From positions 4,202,613 to 4,266,612 of the forward strand of contig NZ_LT732529.1 in the NCBI RefSeq assembly GCF_900156865.1: a stretch of 64,000 nt of DNA. The letters are read 5' to 3'. The DNA is from Litchfieldia sinesaloumensis (GTDB taxonomy: Bacteria; Bacillota; Bacilli; Bacillales; Bacillaceae_L). The notes under the pieces are model-generated. The model worked only from the letters and a program-made list of their open reading frames with translations. It was not told the DNA's origin and ran no database searches. Position numbers and translations under genes: made by a program. This document shows positions 1 through 7,793 of this stretch, piece by piece (position 1 is the first letter of the stretch; the number at the start of each line of letters is the position of its first letter).

Positions 1-260
1 CAAAGAACATGTCATCATCGAAAGGATGAAGACATGAATAGAAGTGTAGGAGCAAAGAACATGTCATCATCGAGCGGATGAAGACACGAATAGAGGTGTC
101 TGAGCAAAGAACATGTCATCATCGAAAGGATGAAGACACGAATAGAGGTGTAGGAGCAAAGAACATGTCATCATCGAAAGGATGAAGACATGAATAGAAG
201 TGTAGGAGCAAAGAACATGTCGTCATCGAAAGGATGAAGACATGAATAAAGACGTGAGAG
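1..260. repeat. Five tandem 52-bp hairpin repeat units
   Basis: Five copies start at 1, 53, 105, 157 and 209, an exact 52-bp period; the array probably continues left of the window. Each unit begins CAAAGAACATGTCATCATCG and contains GTC(A/T)TCATC, a 5-base loop (GAAAG or GAGCG), then GATGAAGAC, so each can fold into a hairpin. Copies differ at a few bases. The unit is not a multiple of three and carries no long ORF, so it is non-coding. There are no unique spacers, so it is not CRISPR. Function unknown. Confidence 0.85.
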
Positions 261-269
261 CCAAAATAG

Positions 270-294
270 GGTCTTCATCAACTTGATGAAGACC
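270..294. terminator. Perfect hairpin capping the repeat array
   Basis: GGTCTTCATC and GATGAAGACC form a perfect 10-bp stem around an AACTT loop, 20 bp beyond the arsR stop codon. The stem is the same GTCTTCATC/GATGAAGAC dyad found in the 52-bp units, so the array looks derived from this hairpin or the reverse. The U-tract on the minus strand is poor, so termination is plausible but not certain. Confidence 0.5.
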
Positions 295-313
295 TTCTCT
301 CAAATAAACGAAA

Positions 314-682
314 CTACTTGTCATTAGGTTCAGATAACTTAACCGTTTTAAGCTCATCACCTGAGCCGTTCTCAGCAATATACTTCAACACTGAAAGCTT
401 GTTGTTCCAGAACTGATCGAAATATGAGAGCCATTCGTGCAACTCTGAAAAGGACTCTGGTTGTAGACGATAGCGTTTTTCTCTCCCCACTTTTTTGCCA
501 CTAATTAATTTCGCTTCTGCAAGGATTTGAAGATGCTTCGCCACAGCTGTACGACTCATGGGAAATTGTTTCGATATTTCCGAAATAGGTAATTCCTCTT
601 TTGATAACAGCCGAAGCAATTCTCTGCGCGTCGGGTCAGCAATTGCCTGAAAGACATCATACTTCTGAGCAGGATTTGCCAC
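314..682 (-). CDS. ArsR-family winged-helix transcriptional regulator
   Basis: A 122-residue ArsR/SmtB-type repressor. The N-terminal half shows the family pattern: DPTRRELLRLL, then SEISKQFPMSRTAVAKHLQIL as the DNA-recognition helix-turn-helix, then a wing with GREKRYRL. I see no Cys-rich metal site, which fits the non-metal subgroup that is typically paired with SRPBCC (AHSA1-like) proteins. The start is GTG at 682; its G is the last base of the upstream gene's TAG stop, so the two genes are translationally coupled. The likely target is its own operon through the inverted repeat at 1131-1172. The ligand is unknown. Confidence 0.85.
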   Translation of the reverse strand: MANPAQKYDVFQAIADPTRRELLRLLSKEELPISEISKQFPMSRTAVAKHLQILAEAKLISGKKVGREKRYRLQPESFSELHEWLSYFDQFWNNKLSVLKYIAENGSGDELKTVKLSEPNDK

Positions 683-1098
683 TAGCTGACTGCCACCTGA
701 CTAAGTTTCTCAATGATGCTTGTCCAACCGTTATTCATTGTTTCACGAATCTCTGCAGCTGTACGATTTGCTTTTCCGATGATTTCCTCCGAATCCTTCC
801 AACCACCATGAATGAGTGTGAATTCTGTTTTTCCATCAATTTCTTTTAATAGGAACTCAACGATCCATCCATCTGTATCCCAAGAAAACGTTAGGCGGTG
901 GGGCGGGTCAACCTCGAGCACTCTACAAGGTGAAGGTCCGAATGGGGACTGGATATGGAACTCGTGTCCTTCTGAAGGGACGAGATTATTTGGCATGAAC
1001 CAAGAACCTATACCCTCCCCGGTTGATACAAGGTCCCAAACCTTTTGGATGGGTGCTTCGATTAATATAGTTTGTTTTATATCTGGTACATTTGCCAT
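682..1098 (-). CDS. SRPBCC (AHSA1-like) domain protein
   Basis: A 138-residue START/Bet v1-like protein. It starts IKQTILIEAPIQKVWDLVSTGEG, the usual first strand of AHSA1-type domains, and contains PHRLTFSWD and the C-terminal helix GWTSIIEKLSQ. These proteins form a hydrophobic cavity; the bacterial ArsR-linked ones have no firm substrate. An ATG at 1098 is preferred because AAGGAG lies just upstream; the open frame extends to 1167, but that would read through the promoter. First gene of a two-gene operon with arsR. Confidence 0.8.
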   Translation of the reverse strand: MANVPDIKQTILIEAPIQKVWDLVSTGEGIGSWFMPNNLVPSEGHEFHIQSPFGPSPCRVLEVDPPHRLTFSWDTDGWIVEFLLKEIDGKTEFTLIHGGWKDSEEIIGKANRTAAEIRETMNNGWTSIIEKLSQVAVS

Positions 1099-1130
1099 GA
1101 CATCAATCTCCTTTTTATTTTTAAAATAAA

Positions 1131-1182
1131 ACCATTTGGTTTCACTTTCGTTATTATATGAAACCAAAAGGTGTTATGTCAA
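1131..1182 (-). promoter_or_regulatory. Promoter and ArsR operator of the SRPBCC-arsR operon
   Basis: On the minus strand TTGACA (1182-1177) and TATAAT (1158-1153) are separated by 18 bp, a near-consensus SigA promoter. A large inverted repeat, ACCATTTGGTTTCA (1131-1144) and TGAAACCAAAAGGT (1159-1172), covers the -10 and spacer. I infer autorepression by the operon's ArsR protein. Confidence 0.7.
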
Positions 1183-1349
1183 CGAATAACATTCGTAGTA
1201 TTAACTTGATACTGCTGGTTAATTCTGGCTAAGTTTCATAAAAGATTCATGGAGCAAATATTGAATATGAAAAAAAATAGGAGTATGCTAATTTATGAGA
1301 TGAAAAATTTACTATATTAATATACTTTTATTCGAGGGGGAATTCCCAT

Positions 1350-2072
1350 ATGGATATGTTAACGATTCTTGGATTAGCGATATCTTCGGGGGCAACACTT
1401 GCTTTATTAAAAATCGTTGCGATTGATATTATTCTATCTGGTGATAATGCTGTCGTGATTGCGATGGCAACTAGAAATCTACCAAAAGAACAACAAAATA
1501 AGGCAATCTTTTGGGGCACAGGTGGAGCTGTTATATTACGTATCTTATTCGCAGCGATCATTGTGTACTTATTAAAAATTCCTTTTGTGAACCTTATCGG
1601 TGGTGCTTTGCTTCTTTACATTGCTTACAAGGTATTGGTTCAGGGGGAAGAAGAAGGACATGTTAAGTCTTCAACCGGTTTTATGGCAGCGATTGGTACA
1701 ATTATCATGGCAGATGTGGTGATGAGTCTTGATAATGTTGTTGCAGTGGCTGGGGCAGCAGATGGTCATATAGGTATGGTGGCACTGGGTGTCGCGATTA
1801 GTATCCCAATTATGATTTTTGGTTCTAAGTTTATTGTAAAAGCTATGAATAGATATTCTTGGATAGCTTACGTTGGTGCTGGTATCCTCGCGTGGACAGC
1901 TGGAGAAATGTTAATGAAGGACAAAGGATTAACAAATTTTCTACACCTTGAACATGGTCCAGTAACGTACTTAATCACTATTGTTTTAGTAATTCTTGTA
2001 TTAGGATTAGGTTACATGCAAAACAAAAAAACGACAACGGTAAAAGAAACTCAACAACAAAAATCAGCATAA
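1350..2072 (+). CDS. TerC-family integral membrane protein, likely Mn export
   Basis: A 240-residue membrane protein with about seven hydrophobic segments. It has the two TerC signature repeats carrying conserved acids, DIILSGDNAVVIAMATR near residues 25-41 and DVVMSLDNVVAVAG near 121-134. TerC proteins of Bacillus (MeeF/MeeY) export manganese and support metalation of secreted enzymes; which paralogue this is cannot be told. RBS GAGGGGG sits 9 bp before the ATG. I looked for a yybP-ykoY Mn riboswitch in the 180-bp leader and saw none. Convergent with mreBH, sharing a terminator. Confidence 0.85.
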   Translation: MDMLTILGLAISSGATLALLKIVAIDIILSGDNAVVIAMATRNLPKEQQNKAIFWGTGGAVILRILFAAIIVYLLKIPFVNLIGGALLLYIAYKVLVQGEEEGHVKSSTGFMAAIGTIIMADVVMSLDNVVAVAGAADGHIGMVALGVAISIPIMIFGSKFIVKAMNRYSWIAYVGAGILAWTAGEMLMKDKGLTNFLHLEHGPVTYLITIVLVILVLGLGYMQNKKTTTVKETQQQKSA

Positions 2073-2075
2073 AAG

Positions 2076-2109
2076 ATGGCCAAATCGAAACTCGATTTGG
2101 CCTTTTTTC
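2076..2109. terminator. Bidirectional terminator between terC and mreBH
   Basis: GGCCAAATCG (2078-2087) pairs with CGATTTGGCC (2093-2102) around a 5-base loop. It is followed by TTTTTT on the plus strand and flanked by an A-rich stretch on the other side. Confidence 0.85.
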
Positions 2110-3116
2110 TACTTAGCGATTTTATGCAATTTATTAATAATACTTAAAGAGCGTCCTGTTCCTATTGCAACTGCTTCAAGTGGGTTAGGGGCAAGATGAA
2201 CCGGAACAAAAATCTCCTCGCTTAACCAATCTTGCATGCCATTTAATAGAGCTCCACCACCTGTTAAGATAACCCCGCGGTCAACAATATCACCACTTAG
2301 TTCAGGAGGGCAGTCCTCTAAGGTAGCGCGAATTGCTTCTAAAATATGAAGAAGAGACTCTTTTAATGTTTCTTGAACTTCAATTGAACGTAAGGTAATC
2401 GTCTTTGGAAGTCCAGTGACAAGGTCACGCCCACGAATCTCCATGGTTTTTACGTCATGCTTAATAAGGGCATATCCAATTTCTATTTTAACTTGCTCAG
2501 CGGTGTGCTCACCAATCAGCACATTATATTTTTTACGAACATATTGAATGATGTCCTCGTCGAACTGGTCCCCGCCAATTCGAACGGAGTTGCATGTTAC
2601 AACGCCGCCAAAGGAAATAATCGCAACTTCGGTATTACCCCCGCCGATATCAACAACAACGTTTGCGACAGGTTCGTCAACAGGTAAATCAGAGCCGACA
2701 GCGGCAGCAACTGGTTCTTCTATTAAATAAACCTGTTTTGCGCCACAATTTCTAACAGCATCCTGAATTGCACGACGTTCTACCGAGGTCGAACCTGTAG
2801 GTGTACAAACAACGACATTCGGTTTTCGTAACGAATACCCAAGCTTTTGGCTAACCTTCTTCATGATATAGCGAAGCATATCGGAAGTAACGTTAAAGTC
2901 CGCGATGACTCCTTTATGAAGAGGTCGGATTGCAACTATTTTTCCAGGTGTTTTCCCAATCATTCTTTTTGCATCCGATCCAACAGCCACGACTTTATTT
3001 GTCTCAGTATCAATGGCAACAACTGATGGCTCATTAATAATAATCCCTTTATTCTTACTGTATACTAATATATTTGCAGTTCCTAGATCGATTCCGATTT
3101 CTACATTTGAAAACAT
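2109..3116 (-). CDS. mreBH: MreB-family actin-like cell-shape protein, MreBH type
   Basis: A 335-residue bacterial actin. It shows the phosphate-1 loop [13 protein letters not shown] at the N-terminus, the connect motif with [14 protein letters not shown], the phosphate-2 motif [12 protein letters not shown], and the adenosine motif [10 protein letters not shown] near the C-terminus. MreB homologues polymerise under the membrane and guide cell-wall synthesis; MreBH directs the lytic enzyme LytE. Length, the [12 protein letters not shown]-terminus and the isolated single-gene setting (not with mreCD) favour MreBH over MreB or Mbl. Confidence 0.8.
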   Translation of the reverse strand: MFSNVEIGIDLGTANILVYSKNKGIIINEPSVVAIDTETNKVVAVGSDAKRMIGKTPGKIVAIRPLHKGVIADFNVTSDMLRYIMKKVSQKLGYSLRKPNVVVCTPTGSTSVERRAIQDAVRNCGAKQVYLIEEPVAAAVGSDLPVDEPVANVVVDIGGGNTEVAIISFGGVVTCNSVRIGGDQFDEDIIQYVRKKYNVLIGEHTAEQVKIEIGYALIKHDVKTMEIRGRDLVTGLPKTITLRSIEVQETLKESLLHILEAIRATLEDCPPELSGDIVDRGVILTGGGALLNGMQDWLSEEIFVPVHLAPNPLEAVAIGTGRSLSIINKLHKIAK

Positions 3117-3391
3117 TGTATCTCCATCCTTCTCAGAGTTTGATGTTATATGTCTAATAGCCTAATAATGCTTGTCCAGAACATTTTTCATTACTAACTA
3201 TCGCGTAGTAAGAGTAGTCAATTTACCCCACTTCACCCTATAGTCATTCACGATTGCATGTCGATTTTTGGGGGTTGTTGTCAGATTGTAAAAAATGAAA
3301 TATAGGAGAAATATATGAGGAGAATGGAAATAAGTTCAAAAAACACGTAAAATAGTAATAGAAGGTACACTCCAAAAGGGAGGGCGTTATT

Positions 3392-3763
3392 ATGGATTTT
3401 TCTAGTATTGTTTCTGAGGATAAGATTCGCAAAGCCTATAGGGATGGAGAGTTTGATAATTTACCAGGATACGGGAAACCACTTAAACTCGATGATGATT
3501 CTTCAATTCCAGAGGATCTTCGGATGGCGTATCGTGTGATGAAGAATTCCGGTTTTATTAATGAAGAAACTGAAATTAAAAAAGAATTACTCACAATTGA
3601 GAATTTGCTGGATCAATGTGAGAACGAAGAACAACGCGTCATATACCAGCAAAAACTAAATGAAAAACAATTTCGTCTAAACCAAATCCTAAAAAATAGA
3701 AAGACATCACATTCAGCGGTATTTAAGGATTATCAAATGCAATTGTACAACAAATTTAAATAA
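3392..3763 (+). CDS. DnaJ-homologue C-terminal domain (DUF1992) protein
   Basis: A 123-residue soluble protein that fits the DUF1992 family (DnaJ homologue subfamily C member 28-like, conserved domain). The pattern is SEDKIRKAYRDGEFDNLPGYGKPL near residues 7-30, then a charged helical region. The true J-domain HPD motif is absent, so DnaK stimulation is not implied. RBS GGGAGG lies just before the ATG. No operon partner; a hairpin follows. Cellular role unknown. Confidence 0.75.
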   Translation: MDFSSIVSEDKIRKAYRDGEFDNLPGYGKPLKLDDDSSIPEDLRMAYRVMKNSGFINEETEIKKELLTIENLLDQCENEEQRVIYQQKLNEKQFRLNQILKNRKTSHSAVFKDYQMQLYNKFK

Positions 3764-3775
3764 AACGGTGTAAGG

Positions 3776-3806
3776 GGACAAAACACTTCTGTTTTTGTCC
3801 TTTTCT
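3776..3806 (+). terminator. Terminator-like hairpin after the DUF1992 gene
   Basis: GGACAAAAC (3776-3784) can pair with GTTTTTGTCC (3791-3800), followed by TTTTCT. It lies just upstream of the next gene's RBS. Confidence 0.65.
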
Positions 3807-3824
3807 ATTGGAGGAAAGAGAGAA

Positions 3825-4208
3825 ATGATTGAGAATTTGGTGTTGAAACGTATTTATGAAGAAGTAGATGCGAATGATGGCAACCGAATATTAGTTGATC
3901 GGATTTGGCCACGAGGTATTTCAAAGGATGTAGCACGGCTGGATTTGTGGATGAAGGAAATCGCCCCAAGCACGGCGCTACGTAAAGAATTTAATCACAG
4001 ACCTGAAAGGTTTGAAGAATTTAAAGGGCTTTACATAAATGAATTAATGGTAGATGAAGAGAAGATGGCTGCGATTGAGGAGCTACTGGGAAAAATAGAG
4101 ATAGGGAAAGTTACGCTTCTATACGGTGCAAGGGACGAGGTGCATAACCATGCTGTGGTTTTAATGGAAGTGTTAAAGAGGGAATTGGACAAGCGCCAAA
4201 ACGACTAG
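3825..4208 (+). CDS. DUF488 (YeaO-like) family protein
   Basis: A 127-residue DUF488 protein with the family motifs ILVDRIWPRGISKD near residues 22-35 and VTLLYGARDEVHNHAVVL near residues 95-112. The biochemical role of the family is not settled. The ATG at 3825 is chosen because GGAGG lies upstream; the open frame begins 30 bp earlier inside the terminator hairpin. Followed by a repeat-rich intergenic region. Confidence 0.75.
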   Translation: MIENLVLKRIYEEVDANDGNRILVDRIWPRGISKDVARLDLWMKEIAPSTALRKEFNHRPERFEEFKGLYINELMVDEEKMAAIEELLGKIEIGKVTLLYGARDEVHNHAVVLMEVLKRELDKRQND

Positions 4209-4229
4209 TGATAGTAGTTATTAAAAAAT

Positions 4230-4347
4230 AGTGACGTAAATTTGGTTAGTGACAGTATTTTTGATATAGCGATAGTATTTTTAGAATAGTGACAGTATTT
4301 CCGATTTAGTGACAGTATTTCCAAATTAGCGACAGTATTTCAGAAAA
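4230..4347. repeat. Imperfect tandem repeats with a 20-bp period
   Basis: AGTGACAGTATTT or a one- or two-base variant starts at 4248, 4268, 4288, 4308 and 4328, exactly 20 bp apart; a weaker copy begins at 4230. The intervening seven bases are A/T-rich and variable. The array is between the DUF488 gene and the treA promoter. Function unknown. Confidence 0.8.
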
Positions 4348-4423
4348 AGCACCGATCTTATTGGACATTTTCGATACACCACAACAAGGAGATTCTACTC
4401 ACCGATTCAGCAGGGGCAATCAT

Positions 4424-4452
4424 TTGACTAACTTGTATATACAAGTTAAACT
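4424..4452 (+). promoter_or_regulatory. TreR-type operator and promoter of treA
   Basis: AACTTGTATATACAAGTT (4430-4447) is a perfect 18-bp palindrome matching the TreR operator core TTGTATATACAA known from the Bacillus tre operon. It directly follows a TTGACT -35-like element (4424-4429) and so would sit between -35 and -10. No treR gene is in this window. Confidence 0.75.
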
Positions 4453-4522
4453 ACAACTACAAATAAGTTTGTTTTACTTAAGAAATACTACAAACATAAT
4501 GACATAAATGGTGGTGTAGCAG

Positions 4523-6214
4523 TTGAAGAAACAGCCTTGGTGGAAAAAGTCTGTCGTTTATCAAATTTATCCGAAGAGTTTTAATGATACAACTGGAAAT
4601 GGTGTAGGTGATATACAAGGTATTATCGAGAAGCTGGATTACTTAAAGACATTAGGTGTCGATGTTATATGGTTAACACCTATCTACAAATCTCCGCAGC
4701 GCGATAATGGATACGATATTAGTGATTATTTTTCAATTCAAGAAGAATACGGTACGATGGAGGATTTTGACCGCTTGCTTGAAGAAGCCCATACCCGCGG
4801 CATCAAAATCATTATGGATATCGTAGTCAATCACACCTCTACTGAAAATGAATGGTTTAAGCAATCGAGACAATCTAAGGACAATCCTTACCGAGATTTT
4901 TATATCTGGAAAGATCCAAAAAATGGTCATGAGCCAACGAATTGGGAATCAAAATTTGGCGGGAATGCCTGGGAGTATGATGAAAAAACTGGTCAGTACT
5001 ACCTTCACCTTTTTGATGTGACCCAAGCAGACCTCAATTGGGAAAATGAAGAAGTTCGTAAAAAGGTCTACGACATGATGACATTTTGGTTCGAAAAAGG
5101 GGTAGACGGTTTCCGTTTAGATGTTATCAATCTTATCTCAAAAGACCAGCGCTTTCCTGATGATGACGGATCAGTCCCTCCGGGGGATGGCCGTAAATTT
5201 TATACAGATGGCCCAAGAGTCCATGAGTTCATGCACGAAATGAATCAAAATGTCTTTTCAAAATACGACAGTATGACGGTTGGGGAAATGTCATCTACAA
5301 CAATTGAGGATTGTATCAAATATTCAAATCCTGATCGTGAAGAACTTAGTATGACGTTCAACTTTCATCATTTAAAGGTTGATTATCCGAACGGCGATAA
5401 GTGGACGGTGGCTGATTTTGATTTCCAAGAGTTAAAAAGGATCCTCTCAACCTGGCAGGTGAAAATGCATGAGGGTGGAGGCTGGAATGCGTTGTTCTGG
5501 TGTAACCATGACCAACCGCGTATTGTTTCTAGGTATGGTGACGATGAAAAATATCCAATTGAATCCGCGAAAATGCTAGCAACTACGATTCATATGATGC
5601 AAGGCACGCCTTATATCTACCAAGGTGAAGAGTTTGGAATGACCAATCCGAAGTTTGATGATATCTCTGAATACCGTGATGTCGAATCACTGAATATCTA
5701 TAAAATAAAAAAAGAGCAGGGTATGAGTAACGACGAAATTATTGAGATTTTAAAACATAAATCACGTGATAATTCCCGTACTCCTGTGCAGTGGGACGAT
5801 AGTGAACATGCAGGTTTCACAAGTGGAACCCCGTGGATTAATGTCGCTCGTAACTACCCAACAATAAATGCAGAACGTGCATTAAAAGAGAAAGACTCAG
5901 TTTTTTATCATTATCAAAAGTTAATTAAGCTTCGTAAGGAATACGATATTATTACGTATGGTGATTACGAGCTATTACTTGAGGAAGACCCTCAACTTTT
6001 TGCATATGTTCGAAATGGTGATAATGAGAAACTACTTGTCGTTAATAACTTTTATGGGAAGGAAGCTAGCTTTGAAGTTCCTACAACTGTTGGGATTGAA
6101 AACTACACTTCGGATTTACTTATTTCAAACTATGGTGATGCTGAAACGGATCTTTCGAAAGAGGTCAAGTTACGACCTTATGAATCGGTTGTGTATCATT
6201 TAACCAAAAAATAA
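4523..6214 (+). CDS. treA: Trehalose-6-phosphate hydrolase (GH13)
   Basis: A 563-residue GH13 alpha-glucosidase that splits imported trehalose 6-phosphate into glucose and glucose 6-phosphate in the cytoplasm. Catalytic residues are visible: Asp200 in GFRLDVINL, Glu255 in VGEMSS and Asp330 in NHDQPR, with GH13 region I VVNHTS near 101-106. Closely resembles B. subtilis TreA across its length. The start is TTG at 4523 with GGTGGTG upstream. Unlike the usual treP-treA-treR operon, treA stands alone here, so the PTS permease and regulator must lie elsewhere. A terminator follows. Confidence 0.92.
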   Translation: MKKQPWWKKSVVYQIYPKSFNDTTGNGVGDIQGIIEKLDYLKTLGVDVIWLTPIYKSPQRDNGYDISDYFSIQEEYGTMEDFDRLLEEAHTRGIKIIMDIVVNHTSTENEWFKQSRQSKDNPYRDFYIWKDPKNGHEPTNWESKFGGNAWEYDEKTGQYYLHLFDVTQADLNWENEEVRKKVYDMMTFWFEKGVDGFRLDVINLISKDQRFPDDDGSVPPGDGRKFYTDGPRVHEFMHEMNQNVFSKYDSMTVGEMSSTTIEDCIKYSNPDREELSMTFNFHHLKVDYPNGDKWTVADFDFQELKRILSTWQVKMHEGGGWNALFWCNHDQPRIVSRYGDDEKYPIESAKMLATTIHMMQGTPYIYQGEEFGMTNPKFDDISEYRDVESLNIYKIKKEQGMSNDEIIEILKHKSRDNSRTPVQWDDSEHAGFTSGTPWINVARNYPTINAERALKEKDSVFYHYQKLIKLRKEYDIITYGDYELLLEEDPQLFAYVRNGDNEKLLVVNNFYGKEASFEVPTTVGIENYTSDLLISNYGDAETDLSKEVKLRPYESVVYHLTKK

Positions 6215-6245
6215 AAAAGTGCAGGCATTGAGCCTACACTGTCTG

Positions 6246-6276
6246 AGCCATACCTGTATAGGGTGTGGCTTTTTAA
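6246..6276 (+). terminator. Terminator after treA
   Basis: AGCCATACC and GGGTGTGGCT form a stem with one or two wobble pairs around TGTATA, followed by TTTTT. Confidence 0.75.
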
Positions 6277-6299
6277 TCTTATGTTTCAATAAATTTGAG

Positions 6300-6440
6300 T
6301 TAGTCTCGATCTGTGGGTAGCGGGTCAATTTTTTTGGAATCGTCGTTGTCCATTGCTGTTTTGACAAAATAAAACCAGAATCCAGTGGAGATAAAATATA
6401 AGACAGAAATACCAATTAGCGTCAGCCATAGTCCTAGCAA
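6300..6440 (-). CDS. Small single-span membrane protein (46 aa)
   Basis: A short frame reads MLGLWLTLIGISVLYFISTG and ends in the polar tail DDSKKIDPLPTDRD before TAA. Residues 2-28 are one hydrophobic span followed by a charged C-terminus. It starts at TTG (6440) preceded by AAGGGGGG at normal spacing. The composition and RBS support a real gene. Convergent to treA. I do not recognise a named family; small membrane proteins like this are common near stress genes. Confidence 0.55.
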   Translation of the reverse strand: MLGLWLTLIGISVLYFISTGFWFYFVKTAMDNDDSKKIDPLPTDRD

Positions 6441-6582
6441 CTGTATTCCCCCCTTAGATTGGGCATCGCACGAATAGGAATGAACAATGAAGTCCGCTGG
6501 GACAATGTACCTGTCCCTCTGTCTAAAAATTTGCCCTTTCTATACGTATATGCGAGGTGCAGGAGTTATTGACTGAATTTAC

Positions 6583-6611
6583 AAAAAAAGGTGACCGTAT
6601 TCGGCCACCTT
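6583..6611 (-). terminator. Terminator of yfkK
   Basis: On the minus strand AAGGTGGCC and GGTCACCTT form a stem around GAATAC and run into a T-tract (the plus-strand A-run at 6583-6589). Confidence 0.8.
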
Positions 6612-6626
6612 CAGGTTATTATGTAT

Positions 6627-6854
6627 TTATCTATTTTTGCGCAAACTCCCAAGCTCTTCAACAAGTGCTTGCATTTCGTTTGGGCTGAATGAATTCTTTT
6701 TCATGGTGAGGTCGTAGATGTCTTTTAATTCCTCGTACATTTCTTCATCGAAATGGGAAGGCTTGATAGCACCTAAGTTTAGAACCTTAAGTTTTTCTTT
6801 GATTTTTTCTATCATAAACTCAACATTCTCGACCGACTTTTGTGTGAGATCCAT
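6627..6854 (-). CDS. yfkK: UPF0435 family protein YfkK
   Basis: A 75-residue helical protein matching the UPF0435 family in length and motif order (NVEFMIEKIKEKLKVLNLGAI, then EELKDIYDLTMKKNSFSPNEM). Function unknown. It is divergent from the yfkJ-yfkI-yfkH operon, which is the same arrangement as in B. subtilis and supports the name. RBS AAAGGG lies upstream of the ATG. Confidence 0.85.
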   Translation of the reverse strand: MDLTQKSVENVEFMIEKIKEKLKVLNLGAIKPSHFDEEMYEELKDIYDLTMKKNSFSPNEMQALVEELGSLRKNR

Positions 6855-6950
6855 GTTTTCACCCTTTCGTTTTTCAGTGTATTCTTATTGTAACACGTTT
6901 CTGCTATTATTTAACTAATATGAAAAATTAACACTAAGGAGAACGTACAT

Positions 6951-7436
6951 ATGATAAAAGTTTTATTTGTTTGTTTAGGCAATATTTGCAGGTCACCTAT
7001 GGCAGAAGCCATTTTTCGTGACCTCGTAAAAAAGGAAGGTCTTGTTGATCAAATCGAGGTTGATTCTGCTGGAACGGGTGATTGGCATATTGGAAGACCG
7101 CCACACGAAGGTACCCAAAAAATTCTTACAAAAAATAATATATCATTTGAAGGAATGAAGGCACGCCAAGTAATTGCTAATGACCTTGAGAACTTTGATT
7201 ATATTATTGCAATGGATTCCAGTAACGTAGGGAATTTAAATAAGATATTTATGAATGAAAAAACGGGGAAAGTTCAAAGGCTACTTGATCTTGTTGATGG
7301 AAGCAAGATTTTGGATGTGCCCGACCCTTATTACACAGGGAATTTTGATGAAGTGTACGAGCTTGTGAGTAACGGTTGTCAACGTCTATTAGACGTCATA
7401 AAAAAGGAAAATCTACTTGTAAAGGGTGAGATTTAA
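6951..7436 (+). CDS. yfkJ: Low-molecular-weight protein-tyrosine phosphatase
   Basis: A 161-residue LMW-PTP. The catalytic P-loop C8-LGNIC-R14 is followed by SPMAEA, and the general-acid motif DPYYTG lies near residue 125. It removes phosphate from phosphotyrosine through a cysteinyl-phosphate intermediate; Bacillus YfkJ is one of the stress-linked LMW-PTPs. Starts at ATG with AAGGAG upstream. It overlaps the next gene at 7436, so it is first in an operon with yfkI and yfkH. Confidence 0.9.
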   Translation: MIKVLFVCLGNICRSPMAEAIFRDLVKKEGLVDQIEVDSAGTGDWHIGRPPHEGTQKILTKNNISFEGMKARQVIANDLENFDYIIAMDSSNVGNLNKIFMNEKTGKVQRLLDLVDGSKILDVPDPYYTGNFDEVYELVSNGCQRLLDVIKKENLLVKGEI

Positions 7437-7789
7437 TGGCAAAACGTAATAAGATGGTCGAAGGTATGGTTATAGGTGCTGTTGTTGGTGCAGCGATTTC
7501 TTTAATAGATAAGGAAACAAGAGAACAATTTTTACATACTAGTAAAAGAGTTAGTAAAAAAGCATTAGATGTGATGAAAAATCCACAGGGCTACACAGAA
7601 CTAGTAAAGGACCAGTTCAACGCGGTTCGTACAACTGTAGAGCAGGTGGCAGAAGACGTTCGCATTGTAACCTCGAAGGTGAATGAAATTGTTGAAACAA
7701 CCCCAGAAATCGTCGAAGCAGTTAAGGAAACAAAGGACGTAATTACTAATAAAACGAAAGGTTTAAGGGACGATAATATAGAGAGGTGA
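7436..7789 (+). CDS. YtxH-like small membrane-associated protein (yfkI position)
   Basis: A 117-residue protein. An N-terminal glycine/alanine-rich hydrophobic stretch (GMVIGAVVGAAISLID, near 10-25) is followed by a long amphipathic helix rich in Val, Glu and Lys, as in YtxH/gas-vesicle-like stress proteins. Its stop lies 4 bp before the next start and its start overlaps yfkJ, so the three genes form one operon. Occupies the position of B. subtilis yfkI; the function is unknown. Confidence 0.65.
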   Translation: MAKRNKMVEGMVIGAVVGAAISLIDKETREQFLHTSKRVSKKALDVMKNPQGYTELVKDQFNAVRTTVEQVAEDVRIVTSKVNEIVETTPEIVEAVKETKDVITNKTKGLRDDNIER

Positions 7790-7793
7790 AAAG

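Noticed and set aside
1-260. CRISPR array
   Set aside because: Units are directly adjacent near-identical 52-bp repeats with no unique spacers, and there are no cas genes.
1168-1349. yybP-ykoY manganese riboswitch before the TerC gene
   Set aside because: The leader is A/T-rich and lacks the conserved internal loop sequences of that class.
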